From Corynebacterium sp. p3-SID1241 (GTDB taxonomy: Bacteria; Actinomycetota; Actinomycetes; Mycobacteriales; Mycobacteriaceae), in NCBI GenBank assembly GCA_025144025.1, contig JALXWS010000006.1, positions 42,606-106,605 on the forward strand: DNA of 64,000 nt, given 5' to 3'. This document shows positions 28,894 to 37,785 of the stretch, one piece after another (position 1 is the stretch's first letter; every line of letters begins with the position of its first letter). A program made the position numbers and the translations under genes. The notes below the pieces were generated by a model. It made no database searches. It was not told the DNA's origin and was given only the letters and a program-made list of their open reading frames with translations.

Positions 28894-30309
28894 TTAGAAA
28901 GCCTGGACGATGGAGTAGATGATGGTTGCTAGGGCGACGAGGCCCATGAAGAAGACGAAGTAGTTGGAAGCCTTGCCCTTGTAGCGCTTCAGTGCTGGGA
29001 CCTTGTGGATGGCGACCATTGGGATGATGAAGAGCATGATGGCAATCGTCGGGCCACACAGGGTTTCAATCATGCCCAGGATGGATGGGTCAGCCCAGGC
29101 GACGAGCCAAGCGGTGACCAGCATGAAGATGAGGGTGATGGTATCGAGCTTGTGGGCGGACTCTGCGTCGTCCTTGCTTGCGTTCTTGCTGCCCTTGACG
29201 ACGAGACCTTCGAAGCCTTCGGCTGCGCCGAGGTAGTGGCCGAGGAAGGACTTAGCAACTGCAATCATGGCGATGACTGGGGCAATCCACTGGATAAGTG
29301 GGTTATCGAAGTGGTTGGCCAAGTAGGACAAGATGGTGATGTTTTGCGCCTTGGCATCAGCCATGTCAGCCGGGGAGAGGCTGAGGGCACAAGAGAAGAC
29401 GAAGAACATGACCACGACGACCATGAGGATTTCTGCGCGGAGCAAGGTCTTGCGGGACTTGGCCTCAGCGAACTTGCCGTAGGTCTGGCGGCGGTCAACG
29501 GCGAAGGAGGAAATCATCGGGGAGTGGTTGAAGGAGAAGACCATAACCGGAACCAGCAGCATCAGGGTAACGCCCATGCTGTGGCCAGAAGCCTCGCGAG
29601 CGACGTTGAGGTCGAAGGAATCAAAGAGCGCGGTATTCCACTTCGGGATCAGGTAGAGGGAAAGCAGAACCAAGATGCCGATGAATGGGTATACCAAATA
29701 GGACATGACGTGAACCACGACGTCCTTGCCCATGCGCACGATCAGGATGAGGCCGCCTACCAGCAAGAGGGAGGTAAGCCAGCGGTCCGGAGGAGTAATT
29801 CCGAGCTGGTGCTCTAAGAAGGAGTTGACCGTGTTGGTGATGGTGACCGAGTAGACCAGCAGGATGGGGTAGACCGACAGGAAGTACAGGATGTTCATGA
29901 GCACACCAGCCTTCTTGCCAAAGTGCTCTTCCACGACGTCCGTGAGGTCACCGTCTGGCTTGGAACTGGACAGTACCAAGCGGGTCATTCCGCGGTGAGC
30001 CCAGTAGGTCATAGGCAGTGCTAAGACCGTCATGATGATAAGCGGGATGATGCCACCGATGCCGGCGTTAATGGGAAGGAAGAGGACACCAGCGCCGATT
30101 GCGGTGCCGAACAAGGAGAGCATCCATACGGTGTCTTCCTTATTCCACTTCGGGGCGCCCTTCTGGCCATCGAATGGCGTGTCAATGCCGGGTGCGGGTG
30201 AAGATTCTTTTGCGGCAGGTGATGCTTTGGAGGTCTTGAGGTCTTCGGGCATCGCGGCCCCGTCTTCTGGGTGCCGGGCCTCGTTGCGCCGCTTGAGTGA
30301 GTGGGACAT
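28894..30309 (-). CDS. sdaC: serine transporter (HAAAP family, SdaC-like)
   Basis: A 471-residue amino acid permease with about eleven hydrophobic segments after a hydrophilic, charged N-terminus of about 70 residues. The first membrane segment contains LSLFGTAIGAGVLFLPINAGIGG, the conserved substrate and ion site of the SdaC/TdcC family. I chose ATG 30309, which has GTAGGAAAG just upstream; an in-frame start 78 bases earlier lacks a ribosome site. It is followed by the serine deaminase gene, which supports serine as substrate; threonine is also possible. Confidence 0.88.
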   Translation of the reverse strand: MSHSLKRRNEARHPEDGAAMPEDLKTSKASPAAKESSPAPGIDTPFDGQKGAPKWNKEDTVWMLSLFGTAIGAGVLFLPINAGIGGIIPLIIMTVLALPMTYWAHRGMTRLVLSSSKPDGDLTDVVEEHFGKKAGVLMNILYFLSVYPILLVYSVTITNTVNSFLEHQLGITPPDRWLTSLLLVGGLILIVRMGKDVVVHVMSYLVYPFIGILVLLSLYLIPKWNTALFDSFDLNVAREASGHSMGVTLMLLVPVMVFSFNHSPMISSFAVDRRQTYGKFAEAKSRKTLLRAEILMVVVVMFFVFSCALSLSPADMADAKAQNITILSYLANHFDNPLIQWIAPVIAMIAVAKSFLGHYLGAAEGFEGLVVKGSKNASKDDAESAHKLDTITLIFMLVTAWLVAWADPSILGMIETLCGPTIAIMLFIIPMVAIHKVPALKRYKGKASNYFVFFMGLVALATIIYSIVQAF

Positions 30310-30667
30310 TTTCTTTCCTACATCTAGTTGGTCGGCCGAAGCGGTGGGGCTTCTGCAACCGTGAGTGAGAAACAAATTCTCATTCAACTGAGTGCTAGTA
30401 GGAATTTGAGAAAACTTCTCGCATCCTGCATATCCAGCCCTTTTGCTTCGCTGTGACTTCAGTATAGGACAAAAATTTGCAACGTGATGATAATTTATCG
30501 CCTTACGGGTAGGACATTTATCACGCTCTGGAAATTTGCAATCCGTAGAAACTTATGGTTTGTCTTACACGATGCCTTTTAGGGTGTTATAGGTTACGAA
30601 AACGATTGTAAAGTGGCCTGCTGAACGCGTTTCCTTACCAGTGCGGCTCGACAAAAGGCGGCGCCTA
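30310..30667. promoter_or_regulatory. sdaC promoter region with repeated AAATTTGCAA elements
   Basis: No gene is seen here. TATACT, a perfect -10, lies on the minus strand at 30461-30466 with no good -35, suggesting activator dependence. AAATTTGCAA occurs at 30473-30482 and 30532-30541 (59 bases apart). Between them CGTGATGATAA and TTTATCACG form an imperfect inverted repeat. These are candidate sites for the YheO-like regulator. On the far left of the region lies the sdaC ribosome site. Confidence 0.5.
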
Positions 30668-31111
30668 CTAGGTCTCGACCAAGACGGTAAAGGGCCCCTC
30701 GTTCACAGAAGAAACGCGCATTTTAGCCCCGAATTGGCCTGTTTCTACCGACACGCCTCGTTCCTGAAGGCTTGCGATAATCGCTGCAATGACTTGCTCG
30801 GCGTCGGATCCAGGTGCCGCATCCGCCCACGATGGGCGTCGTCCTTTTGCAGTGCGACCGTACAAAGTAAATTGGCTCACCACTAAAACCGGCGCACCGG
30901 CATCCGCGACGGAAACTTCACCTTCAAGAATGCGTAGCTCCGCAATTTTGCGCGCCATTTTCTCAGCCCGCGGCTGCCAATTATCCATATCCTCGCGCGA
31001 GACTCCCACTAGGGCGAGCAATCCCCCGGTGTCAGGGCAGTCAATGGCCCCTACGGTTTCGCCATCAACGGTTACCTTTGCTTCGGAAACTCGAGTAAGT
31101 ACTGCGCGCAT
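30668..31111 (-). CDS. dtd: D-aminoacyl-tRNA deacylase
   Basis: A 147-residue DTD enzyme that removes D-amino acids (and mischarged glycine) from tRNA. The two family motifs are present: SQFTLYG at about 78-84 and NEGPFTVL near the C-terminus, corresponding to the cross-subunit active site NxGP[VF]T. Length is normal. ATG 31111 begins RAVLTRV as in the family. Cytoplasmic, homodimeric by family knowledge. It follows the methyltransferase gene by 44 bases. Confidence 0.95.
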   Translation of the reverse strand: MRAVLTRVSEAKVTVDGETVGAIDCPDTGGLLALVGVSREDMDNWQPRAEKMARKIAELRILEGEVSVADAGAPVLVVSQFTLYGRTAKGRRPSWADAAPGSDAEQVIAAIIASLQERGVSVETGQFGAKMRVSSVNEGPFTVLVET

Positions 31112-31155
31112 GCCTGGTTTCTCCTCATTCGTGTTAGGTGAGCTGAAAATCTGGT

Positions 31156-32727
31156 CTAGGTGAGGTCCGCAGAATCGGCGTCCAGAAGAAGGTCTGCTGG
31201 GATAAGTAGCCCGTGGCGAACCATATCAATGACAGCGGGAAGGGCGGCAGCGGTAATTTCTTCTTCGTCGAACCCATGCGCCGCCGCATACAGGCCAATC
31301 GTTTCTTCCAAGTTGAGGCCTTGCGGATTGAGACCAGCGACGATGGCAGCGAGGTGCTCGTCAACCTCATGACTCCAGCGTGGTCCGTCTGTGCGGGTAA
31401 TGCGAAGGGCGGCACGAGTAAAGCCTTGCTGAGTTTCTTCGTCCGGGGTACTGATGTCTTCTCGAGCCAGGCCGGGCCGTACCTGGAAGTGCTTTCCTTG
31501 TAGCTCGCCTGGCACAAGGTCGCGCAGCCAGGCTACGCGGGCGAAGTATTCCTCTACTTCAGGGCCGAGGGGATCGCTAAAGGTTTGCGGCATTTCTTCA
31601 GCCAAAATATCAGCGGGTTCATCGTCGCCGATGCGTTGAATGGCAACGAAACCGAAACCAATGCCATTGACCTCGTGGTCGTGGAAGTGCTCCAACCAGG
31701 CGCGGGAGCGCTCCTGTCCTTCCACAGACCGCACATCTAGAGATTCATCTTTGAGCCAGGTGGAAACATAGAGCGCGGGATCCGCCACATCGCGCTGAAT
31801 AATCCAAGCAGCTACTCCCTTGTCAGGAAGCCAAGAGGCAACGCGCTGTTGCCAGGTTTGGCCACTGGTGTGAATCCAGGCTGCTAGAAGGTGAGCAGTG
31901 CCGCCTGGCGTCAGGTGATCGGTGGCCTGGGAAACGACCAACTCGCTTGCACCATCGAGGTTTAAACCGGAATCGCGATATACGTGACCGACTTCGGGCA
32001 AGCCCACAACAAAAGGTGGGTTAGCTACGAGGCGGTCGAACCGGCGGCCGGCAACCGGATCGAACCAAGATCCTTGGAGAAGTTCCACCTTCTTGCTTTC
32101 TCCGGAAGCGGCAATCGTTGCTTGGGCTAGATCCAACGCACGGCCGTGTACATCGGTGGCGGTCACCTTGTCCGCGCACTCCAACTGCCCCAATAATTGG
32201 ACCCCGGAGCCGGTTCCCAAATCGAGAACGCTGCTTACCGGACTCACTGGCGTAGATTGTAATAGGGACAGGCTTGCTGCGCCTACCCCGAGCACGTGGT
32301 CAGGCCCGGGTACGTGGGCGACCAAGGAAGCGTCAACGTCGGAAAAGATGAGCCGGTTGGCGCCGACGATGGTGTGGGGGCGGACGTCGATGGCAATGTA
32401 GGCCTTGCCGTGGGCGTCGGCAAGCGCAACTTTGGCATCCAGCAGCTGAGTGGCCAAGCGCGCTCCTACTGCCTCGGCCAAAAGCGTGGCCGGCAGATGC
32501 TCATGAAGGAGGAAAAACCGGATTAGGAGCTCCATTTGTGTTTCTCCGTGGGCGGCCAGCGCTACGGGCGCTGGTTCGCCGCGAAAAAGAGCTTCAGTTA
32601 CTTCTGGTCCTAAATACCCGGCCATCCCATCGGTACTAAAGCCAGCGGCGGTAAAGACATCCGCTAGTTCTGGGGCCAATTTGGCAAGTTTCGCGGCATC
32701 GAAATCGGGTCCAAAGGCAGTCGTCAT
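31156..32727 (-). CDS. class I SAM-dependent methyltransferase (DUF7059/HemK-like)
   Basis: A 523-residue protein with a Rossmann methyltransferase core in the middle. Motif I is [12 protein letters not shown] at about residues 167-178, and the NPPF motif near 236 ([12 protein letters not shown]) is of the kind used by enzymes that methylate nitrogen in glutamine or adenine. About 120 residues before and 200 after are specific to the actinobacterial family. The substrate is unknown; a protein or rRNA is most likely. It sits between the DUF3099 gene (15 bases upstream) and dtd. Confidence 0.82.
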   Translation of the reverse strand: MTTAFGPDFDAAKLAKLAPELADVFTAAGFSTDGMAGYLGPEVTEALFRGEPAPVALAAHGETQMELLIRFFLLHEHLPATLLAEAVGARLATQLLDAKVALADAHGKAYIAIDVRPHTIVGANRLIFSDVDASLVAHVPGPDHVLGVGAASLSLLQSTPVSPVSSVLDLGTGSGVQLLGQLECADKVTATDVHGRALDLAQATIAASGESKKVELLQGSWFDPVAGRRFDRLVANPPFVVGLPEVGHVYRDSGLNLDGASELVVSQATDHLTPGGTAHLLAAWIHTSGQTWQQRVASWLPDKGVAAWIIQRDVADPALYVSTWLKDESLDVRSVEGQERSRAWLEHFHDHEVNGIGFGFVAIQRIGDDEPADILAEEMPQTFSDPLGPEVEEYFARVAWLRDLVPGELQGKHFQVRPGLAREDISTPDEETQQGFTRAALRITRTDGPRWSHEVDEHLAAIVAGLNPQGLNLEETIGLYAAAHGFDEEEITAAALPAVIDMVRHGLLIPADLLLDADSADLT

Positions 32728-32742
32728 GGTGGGTGGGAATCC

Positions 32743-33117
32743 TTACTCTTCTTCGTGGTCGATGATGTCGTGCGAAGCCTCTATAGGGTGGGCCGTGCCA
32801 CCGGAGAGCCGTGGGGCATCGGTCTGGGTATAAAGCCGCCGGTTCATGGCCGGTTTGTACACGTTTTTCTCCCGCTTATCCTTCTTTTCCCCGCGGCCAT
32901 TGCCAATAATTACGGCGATCCATGGCAGCGGAAACGTCACACCCACAATGATGGCGGCCACGAGCCACCAGTGAAGGTAGAGGCATAGTCCTGCAATAAG
33001 TAGCGAGGGAACGCGCAAAAACTGAAAGATGCCGTATTGGATTTCACGCCGTTTGCGGTCCTGGCCAGGCGTAAGCTTGGCGTCTGTGATGAGATAGCGT
33101 TCTTTTCGGCCAAACAC
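32743..33117 (-). CDS. DUF3099 domain-containing membrane protein
   Basis: A 124-residue actinobacterial protein. The N-terminus ERYLITDAKLTPGQDRKRRE is the DUF3099 opening, followed by two hydrophobic segments at about residues 30-75 (PSLLIAGLCLYLHWWLVAA, then IIVGVTFPLPWIAVIIG), and a charged C-terminal tail. Function is unknown. It is divergent from the DUF3039 gene and 15 bases upstream of the methyltransferase gene. Confidence 0.82.
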   Translation of the reverse strand: MFGRKERYLITDAKLTPGQDRKRREIQYGIFQFLRVPSLLIAGLCLYLHWWLVAAIIVGVTFPLPWIAVIIGNGRGEKKDKREKNVYKPAMNRRLYTQTDAPRLSGGTAHPIEASHDIIDHEEE

Positions 33118-33263
33118 CCTAGATTCGGCTCCCCTCGGATATCGCGAGATTCCCTCGATAAGGGGAGAAGAGCGCGGCGGCTGGCGTGCGTGACGTGTAC
33201 ATGTTCTCCAAGGGTAGACGTATGACTCGCAAAGTTCGATGCCGATGCGGCAAAATGGACGGC

Positions 33264-33506
33264 GTGACTACGACTACGAAGACAATTGAACGGCCAGATA
33301 TTCGTGAAGATACTTCGACGACGGATAATGACACGCCGAAGTTCTTCCACTACGTCAAAAAGGATCACATCCTCGATTCCGCTGTGAACGGCAAATACGT
33401 CGTTGCTCTATGCGGCGAGACGTTCCCGGTGACCAAGCAGGCAAAGCCGGGTTCTCCGGTTTGCCCCGATTGTGAGCGCGTGTATAAGGGTCTGCGCCGC
33501 AAGTGA
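33264..33506 (+). CDS. DUF3039 domain-containing protein
   Basis: An 80-residue small protein with the DUF3039 layout: FHYVKKDHILDSAVNGKYVVALCGETFPVTK, then CPDCERVYKGL. The lone Cys and the CPDC pair could bind zinc. I use GTG 33264, the point at which resemblance begins; ATG 33255 and earlier codons are also open. Its stop overlaps the start of the next helicase gene (GTGA at 33503-33506), so the two are translationally coupled. Function is unknown, but the coupling with a helicase is a feature of corynebacteria. Confidence 0.78.
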   Translation: MTTTTKTIERPDIREDTSTTDNDTPKFFHYVKKDHILDSAVNGKYVVALCGETFPVTKQAKPGSPVCPDCERVYKGLRRK

Positions 33507-35269
33507 GGACTTTTAAAAAGACTAACCTTCGCGCTTGGCAGCAATCCGCCCTCGATAAATTCCTCGCCACTAAGCCGCAGGACTTCATGGCGGTGGCGAC
33601 CCCGGGTGCCGGAAAGACTACCTTCGCACTGCGCATTGCCACCGAGCTCATGGAAGACCGCACGGTCGAGCGCGTCATCGTGGTGGTGCCTACCGAGCAC
33701 CTTAAGACCCAGTGGTCTGCAGCCGCTGCGCGTGTGGGGTTAGCGTTAGATCCTGCTTTTAGCAATTCCTCTGCCGTTAATCCCTCCATGGACGGCATTG
33801 TGGTGACCTATGCGCAGGTGGGTATGCACCCCTTCAAGCACCGCGCGGTGGCCTCTGCTCGGCGCACTTTGGTGATCCTTGATGAGATTCACCATGCAGG
33901 CGACGCCAAGAGCTGGGGCGATGGCGTCAAGGAAGCCTATGATGATGTCAATCACCGCTTGGCTTTGACCGGTACGCCTTTCCGCTCCGATGACTCGCCC
34001 ATTCCATTCGTTCAGTACGTAGACGATGGGGAGGGGCACAAGGTATCCCGCTCGGACCATACCTATGGCTATGGCGATGCGCTTGCCGACGGCGTCGTGC
34101 GCCCCGTTGTCTTTCTTTCTTACTCCGGCGAAGCCCGCTGGCGCGATTCGGCCGGCGAGGAACATGCAGCGCGCTTGGGCGACATTATGAATGCGGAGCA
34201 AACCGCCCGAGCGTGGCGCACCGCCTTGGACCCCAAGGGCGAGTGGATCCCTGCGGTGCTGCAGGCGGCGCATACCCGCCTGATGCAAATGCGACGCAAT
34301 ATGCCGGATGCCGGCGGCCTGGTGCTGGCTTCGGATACGACGACCGCACGCGCCTATGCCAAGATCCTCAAGCAGCTTTCTAATACGCCAGTGTCGGTGA
34401 TTTTGTCTGATGATCCCGGCTCCTCGGACCGCATTCAGGAGTTTTCTGAGTCCACCGATGAGTGGATGGTGGCGGTCCGCATGGTGTCCGAAGGCGTAGA
34501 CGTCCCGCGCCTAGCGGTGGGCGTGTATGCGACGTCCGCTTCGACCCCGCTGTTTTTCGCCCAGGCCATCGGCCGTTTTGTGCGCTCGCGTATGCCAGGC
34601 GAGACGGCATCGGTTTTCCTTCCTTCGGTTCCTGTCCTACTGGGCTTGGCCGAAAATATGGAAAAGTCCCGCGACCACGTCTTGGGTGAGGAAAAGCCCG
34701 ACAAGGACGGTTGGGATGACGATCTGCTAGAGCAGGCGAATCAGAAAAAGACCGAACCAGACATGCTGGAGAAGTCTTATGAGTCGCTTGGTGCCGAGGC
34801 AGAGTTCTCGGGCCTGCTGTATAACGGTTCTCAGTTCAACACTGGGGACATGACCACGGACGAAGAAGCCGACTTCCTTGGTATTCCCGGGCTGCTCGAT
34901 GCGGACCAAGTCAAGGATCTGCTGCGCAAGAAACAATCTGAGGAAATGGACCGCCGTGAGGCGGAAGAAAAGGCTCGTCGCGCGGCTGAGGCCGAGGAAG
35001 CTCACCGTCGCAAGCTTTATGGCATGGAGTATGCCCCAGATTCGCGGAAGAAGGCTGCAGAGACTGAGTCAAGCGATTCCGGGGTCGTCGATGAGCTAGG
35101 CCAGCTGCGCAAGGAGCTCAACACGGTGGTTTCTATTGCCGCGCAGCGCTCTGGGCGCCCGCACGGTGCGATTCACACCGAAGTCCGTAAGGCCTGCGGT
35201 GGACCGCCCACCGCGCTGTGCAACGCCGACCAGCTACGCGAGCGCATAGAATACCTGCGCAAATGGTAG
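33503..35269 (+). CDS. DEAD/DEAH-box (SF2) helicase
   Basis: A 588-residue superfamily 2 helicase of the type III restriction/Rad25-like class. It has LRAWQQSALDKFL (Q-like), Walker A ATPGAGKTT at about 32-40, motif II DEIHH at about 125-129, LTGTPFRSD (motif III), and VSEGVDVPRLAVGVYAT with QAIGRFVR (motifs V and VI). The C-terminal 170 residues are charged and helical. The GTG start overlaps the DUF3039 stop. Actinobacteria carry this gene next to DUF3039; DNA repair has been suggested, but the role is not established. Confidence 0.85.
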   Translation: MRTFKKTNLRAWQQSALDKFLATKPQDFMAVATPGAGKTTFALRIATELMEDRTVERVIVVVPTEHLKTQWSAAAARVGLALDPAFSNSSAVNPSMDGIVVTYAQVGMHPFKHRAVASARRTLVILDEIHHAGDAKSWGDGVKEAYDDVNHRLALTGTPFRSDDSPIPFVQYVDDGEGHKVSRSDHTYGYGDALADGVVRPVVFLSYSGEARWRDSAGEEHAARLGDIMNAEQTARAWRTALDPKGEWIPAVLQAAHTRLMQMRRNMPDAGGLVLASDTTTARAYAKILKQLSNTPVSVILSDDPGSSDRIQEFSESTDEWMVAVRMVSEGVDVPRLAVGVYATSASTPLFFAQAIGRFVRSRMPGETASVFLPSVPVLLGLAENMEKSRDHVLGEEKPDKDGWDDDLLEQANQKKTEPDMLEKSYESLGAEAEFSGLLYNGSQFNTGDMTTDEEADFLGIPGLLDADQVKDLLRKKQSEEMDRREAEEKARRAAEAEEAHRRKLYGMEYAPDSRKKAAETESSDSGVVDELGQLRKELNTVVSIAAQRSGRPHGAIHTEVRKACGGPPTALCNADQLRERIEYLRKW

Positions 35270-35314
35270 GTGACGCGACGCGGTAGGCGGTCATGGTCAA
35301 AGTCAAGGTCAACC

Positions 35315-35425
35315 AAGGCCGGATTGGGACAGTACTCCAGGACCTTTCGTGCGGTGCACTTCTAGCGCAGTGCATTCCCAGCCCAGTGCGCTCCTAGCGC
35401 GGAGTGCACCCAGCCCGGCCTTTTC
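35315..35425 (+). terminator. terminator with an internal 30-base imperfect tandem repeat
   Basis: AAGGCCGG (35315-35322) and CCGGCCTT (35415-35422), followed by TT, form a stem 46 bases after the helicase gene. The loop holds two copies of a 30-base unit, at 35354-35383 and 35386-35415, which match at about 22 of 30 positions and each have internal pairing (TGCACT/AGTGCA). Confidence 0.5.
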
Positions 35426-35551
35426 TGCGCTCTACCAGAAAGCGATCGCCGTACAATGCGCAGCCAGCGTGGGTAACGTAATTAAAAGCAATAGAACGAT
35501 TAGCAATAACACGATTAAGGCTTTTGGGCTGCACTCAAGGAGGCTTATCGT

Positions 35552-36016
35552 ATGACCACACCGAACGCCCCTCACACCCCGGGCAACGGAAAGAATTCCG
35601 ACAGTACCGAAGGCGCGGTATACCCGGCCTTTGCCGGTGGCGGTGACGGTTATTCCCCGGCCGAAAAGAAAAGCGTGATTGCGGTGTCGGCTCTCATTAT
35701 CGGCATCATTGCGCTGGTGTCTTTGCTCCTAGTTGTTCCACCGCTGCTGCTAGGGCCGATTGGCATCATCGTCTCCATCATCGCATTGCTCAAAGGCAAG
35801 AAGCGACCAAAAGAGCTGCGCCGCGCCTAGATGTCCATCGCCGGCTTGATTACCTCAATTATCGCTTTAATCTTGTCCGTTGCTTTCTTGATCTACTTGT
35901 ATACGCACATTGGTTGGACGATGACGCCTGACCCTGAAATGTGCACGACCATCGATGACCCAGCGCAAAAGCAAGCCTGCATGGAAGATTCCTTGAACGG
36001 TTCTACTCAAAACTAG
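35552..36016 (+). pseudogene. DUF4190-like membrane protein, split by an in-frame amber codon
   Basis: Two consecutive reading frames, 92 and 61 codons, are in the same frame and separated only by TAG at 35828-35830. Together they align end to end with the intact paralogue at 36249-36839. The intact gene reads RRTWMSIVGL where this one reads RRA-stop-MSIAGL, so a TGG to TAG change is the simplest history. The first part keeps a Pro/Gly-rich N-terminus and the first hydrophobic region with VVPPLLLGPIGIIVSIIALL. The second keeps two hydrophobic stretches and a Cys-containing C-terminus. The codon after TAG is ATG, so reinitiation could make both halves. It has an AAGGAGG ribosome site. Confidence 0.75.
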
Positions 36017-36043
36017 GCGTTTCCCAAACGCCGAATATTGCAT

Positions 36044-36124
36044 CTGCCCGCCCATGGCACCATCCATGTGGAAGTGCGTAAGGCTTGCCACAGCTTGAGC
36101 CGAACAAACTCGGCCACTCGGTAG
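36044..36124 (+). pseudogene. remnant of a helicase 3' end
   Basis: The frame 36047-36088 reads PAHGTIHVEVRKAC, closely matching RPHGAIHTEVRKAC near the C-terminus of the helicase encoded at 33503-35269. It runs on to a TAG at 36122-36124 without further similarity. Most base differences are at third codon positions, so the fragment diverged while still coding. With the paralogous membrane genes it indicates an old duplication of a helicase-end plus membrane-gene segment. A GGCGTTT-CCC-AAACGCC hairpin lies just before it (36016-36032). Confidence 0.55.
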
Positions 36125-36248
36125 TTGCCAGTGATTTCACAGGTTCCGTCAGTAACGTGGCCGGAAGCGATTGCAAATGCATAAGTAATTAAACGCACAT
36201 ATTCGATAAAGAGCACGCAACTAGGGCTGCCCCAAGGAGGCCAACCAG

Positions 36249-36839
36249 ATGACCACCCCGAACAACCCAGAGAACCCGGACAACGCGAAGAACCCATTTA
36301 GCAGCGACAGCACCGGCAAGCTGCCCTCCTACGGTGAGGCAACCTCCAAGGCCAACGAGGAGCACACCCACGACGCAAACAACTACGGCGTAGACAACAC
36401 CGCTCACGACCACGCCTCCCACGATGCTTACGGCACGAACGCAACCGCCGCGGGCGCCGGCTACCCGGCCTACGCTGGTGCCGACAGCCAGCCGGCAAAG
36501 AAGAACGCAGTTGCTATCTGGGCGATGGTTATAGGCATCATCGCGCTGCTGTCCCTGCTGCTGATTGTTCCGCCGCTGCTGCTTGGCCCAATCGGCATCA
36601 TTGTCTCCATCATCGCGCTGGTCGTCGGCCGCAAGCGCCCGAAGGAGCTGCGCCGCACCTGGATGTCCATCGTCGGCCTGATTACTTCCATCCTGGCTCT
36701 CGCAGGCACCATCGCCGTCATGGCCTTCGGCGTCAAGCTCCTCGGTGACACCGGTGCCGACAAGTGCCTGGAGATGAAGGACCCTGCCCAGCAACAGGCC
36801 TGCATGGAGGACACCCTGGGCACCACATCACAGCAGTAA
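36249..36839 (+). CDS. DUF4190-like membrane protein (intact paralogue)
   Basis: A 196-residue protein. Residues 1-80 are hydrophilic, rich in Asn, His, Asp and Ala, and probably disordered. Two hydrophobic regions follow, at about 84-120 with IVPPLLLGPIGIIVSIIAL and at about 135-160, joined by a basic GRKRPKELRRTW loop, as in DUF4190 proteins. A C-terminal tail has two conserved cysteines (KCLEMKDPAQQQACMED) that could form a disulfide outside the cell. ATG 36249 has AAGGAGG upstream. The paralogue at 35552 is split by a stop. Function is unknown. Confidence 0.8.
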   Translation: MTTPNNPENPDNAKNPFSSDSTGKLPSYGEATSKANEEHTHDANNYGVDNTAHDHASHDAYGTNATAAGAGYPAYAGADSQPAKKNAVAIWAMVIGIIALLSLLLIVPPLLLGPIGIIVSIIALVVGRKRPKELRRTWMSIVGLITSILALAGTIAVMAFGVKLLGDTGADKCLEMKDPAQQQACMEDTLGTTSQQ

Positions 36840-36859
36840 AGGAAATACCCACAAACTAC

Positions 36860-36921
36860 ATTAAGCAACCCCCACGAGCCCCGACCACATACGTGGTTGG
36901 AAGGCATGTGGGGGTCTTAAT
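36860..36921. terminator. two-tier nested hairpin after the DUF4190-like gene
   Basis: An outer stem pairs ATTAAG with CTTAAT and CCCCCAC with GTGGGGG. An inner stem pairs CCGACCAC with GTGGTTGG around ATAC. The whole element covers 62 bases, 21 bases after the stop codon, and could end transcription in both directions. Confidence 0.6.
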
Positions 36922-37010
36922 GTCTCGTGGAAGTCGCACTGTCACTTGGCGTCGGTAAGTGCGTTTCCGAGCGGAACTAGGAGAGGGGATTAACCTTGTT
37001 TCGATAATTA

Positions 37011-37041
37011 TTGCACGGTGTTCAAGATGCTGGGCTACGAT
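37011..37041 (+). promoter_or_regulatory. bioW promoter with a BioQ-like palindrome
   Basis: TTGCAC (37011-37016) and TACGAT (37036-37041) are candidate -35 and -10 elements with a 19-base spacer. Transcription would start at about the ATG at 37048, so the mRNA may be leaderless. TGCAC-GGT-GTTCA at 37012-37024 is a palindrome with one mismatch, resembling the TGAAC-N3-GTT(C/A) type site of corynebacterial BioQ. Binding is inference. Confidence 0.4.
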
Positions 37042-37047
37042 ACCTGC

Positions 37048-37785
37048 ATGGCAGAAACCTCGACTGTGCTGATGAGTATTAAGATGCGTGCAAGCCTTGA
37101 AGGTAGGCATATCTCGGGCGCTGAACGCATCGTGGAACCACACCTTGTTCCTAGCGTGAGTTCTGAGCTTGCAACCCGGGCGTTGCGGCATGAGAAGGGC
37201 GTGCCGGATTCCATCAATATCGCTACGAAGGCGGTTGCACCAAGCAACATTATTTATGTCAACGCCTTGAATGTCGGTACTCGGGACTGCGAGAACCCGG
37301 AGTCTGCACAAACAGCGATGATGGCCGTGCTCGCTAAGGACAACCATGTTTCCGAGAGCGCAGCCCGCCGAGGTATCGAGCTTCTGTATCGCGCCCGCGA
37401 TATGCGCGGTGCCAGTATCGTCTGCGCTGAAACCGGTGAGCGTCTAGACACTCATGGGCAACGAGGCGTTCGGGTGGGAACATTTGATTGGGCTGATTCC
37501 CTTTGTGCCGAGTTGAAGAACCATCGGGCTGATGCCGTTGCTTTAGCATCCAAGGCTCTTGCTGCGCCGGGCATTGTCGCGGAAGTCTGTATTTCCGATG
37601 ACCCGAGCTACACCACGGGTTATGTTGCGGTCGAAGGTTCCTACACGGCTTTGCGCAACGTCAAGGCTGAAGGCGGGAAACAGGGTGGACGTGTCTTGTT
37701 CTATTCAGGCGCACTTAGTGCACTTCCGGAGGCAGAGCAGTGGCTGCGTGAAAAGCCTGTCCTTGTGGAAGGTTCTTGGCAATGA
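37048..37785 (+). CDS. bioW: 6-carboxyhexanoate-CoA ligase (pimeloyl-CoA synthetase)
   Basis: A 245-residue BioW that joins pimelate and CoA with ATP to give pimeloyl-CoA, the entry to biotin synthesis. Family motifs are MRASLEGRHISGAERIV at the N-terminus, YRARDMRGASIVCAETGERLD near residue 115, RGVRVGTFDW, and AEVCISDDPSYTTGYVA near 180. I use ATG 37048, which starts just before the conserved block; there is no ribosome site, which fits a leaderless transcript. The stop overlaps the bioF start (ATGA). Many corynebacteria need biotin or pimelate because this part of the pathway is absent, so this pair is notable. Confidence 0.93.
   Translation: MAETSTVLMSIKMRASLEGRHISGAERIVEPHLVPSVSSELATRALRHEKGVPDSINIATKAVAPSNIIYVNALNVGTRDCENPESAQTAMMAVLAKDNHVSESAARRGIELLYRARDMRGASIVCAETGERLDTHGQRGVRVGTFDWADSLCAELKNHRADAVALASKALAAPGIVAEVCISDDPSYTTGYVAVEGSYTALRNVKAEGGKQGGRVLFYSGALSALPEAEQWLREKPVLVEGSWQ

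Noticed and set aside
29005-29817. Plus-strand frame of 270 codons over sdaC
   Set aside because: Acidic, His-rich antisense of a membrane protein; no motif.
33503-35269. SF2 helicase as part of the defense-type operon
   Set aside because: It is coupled to DUF3039 and sits in the conserved core order, before the accessory island, so it is probably a chromosomal repair-type gene.
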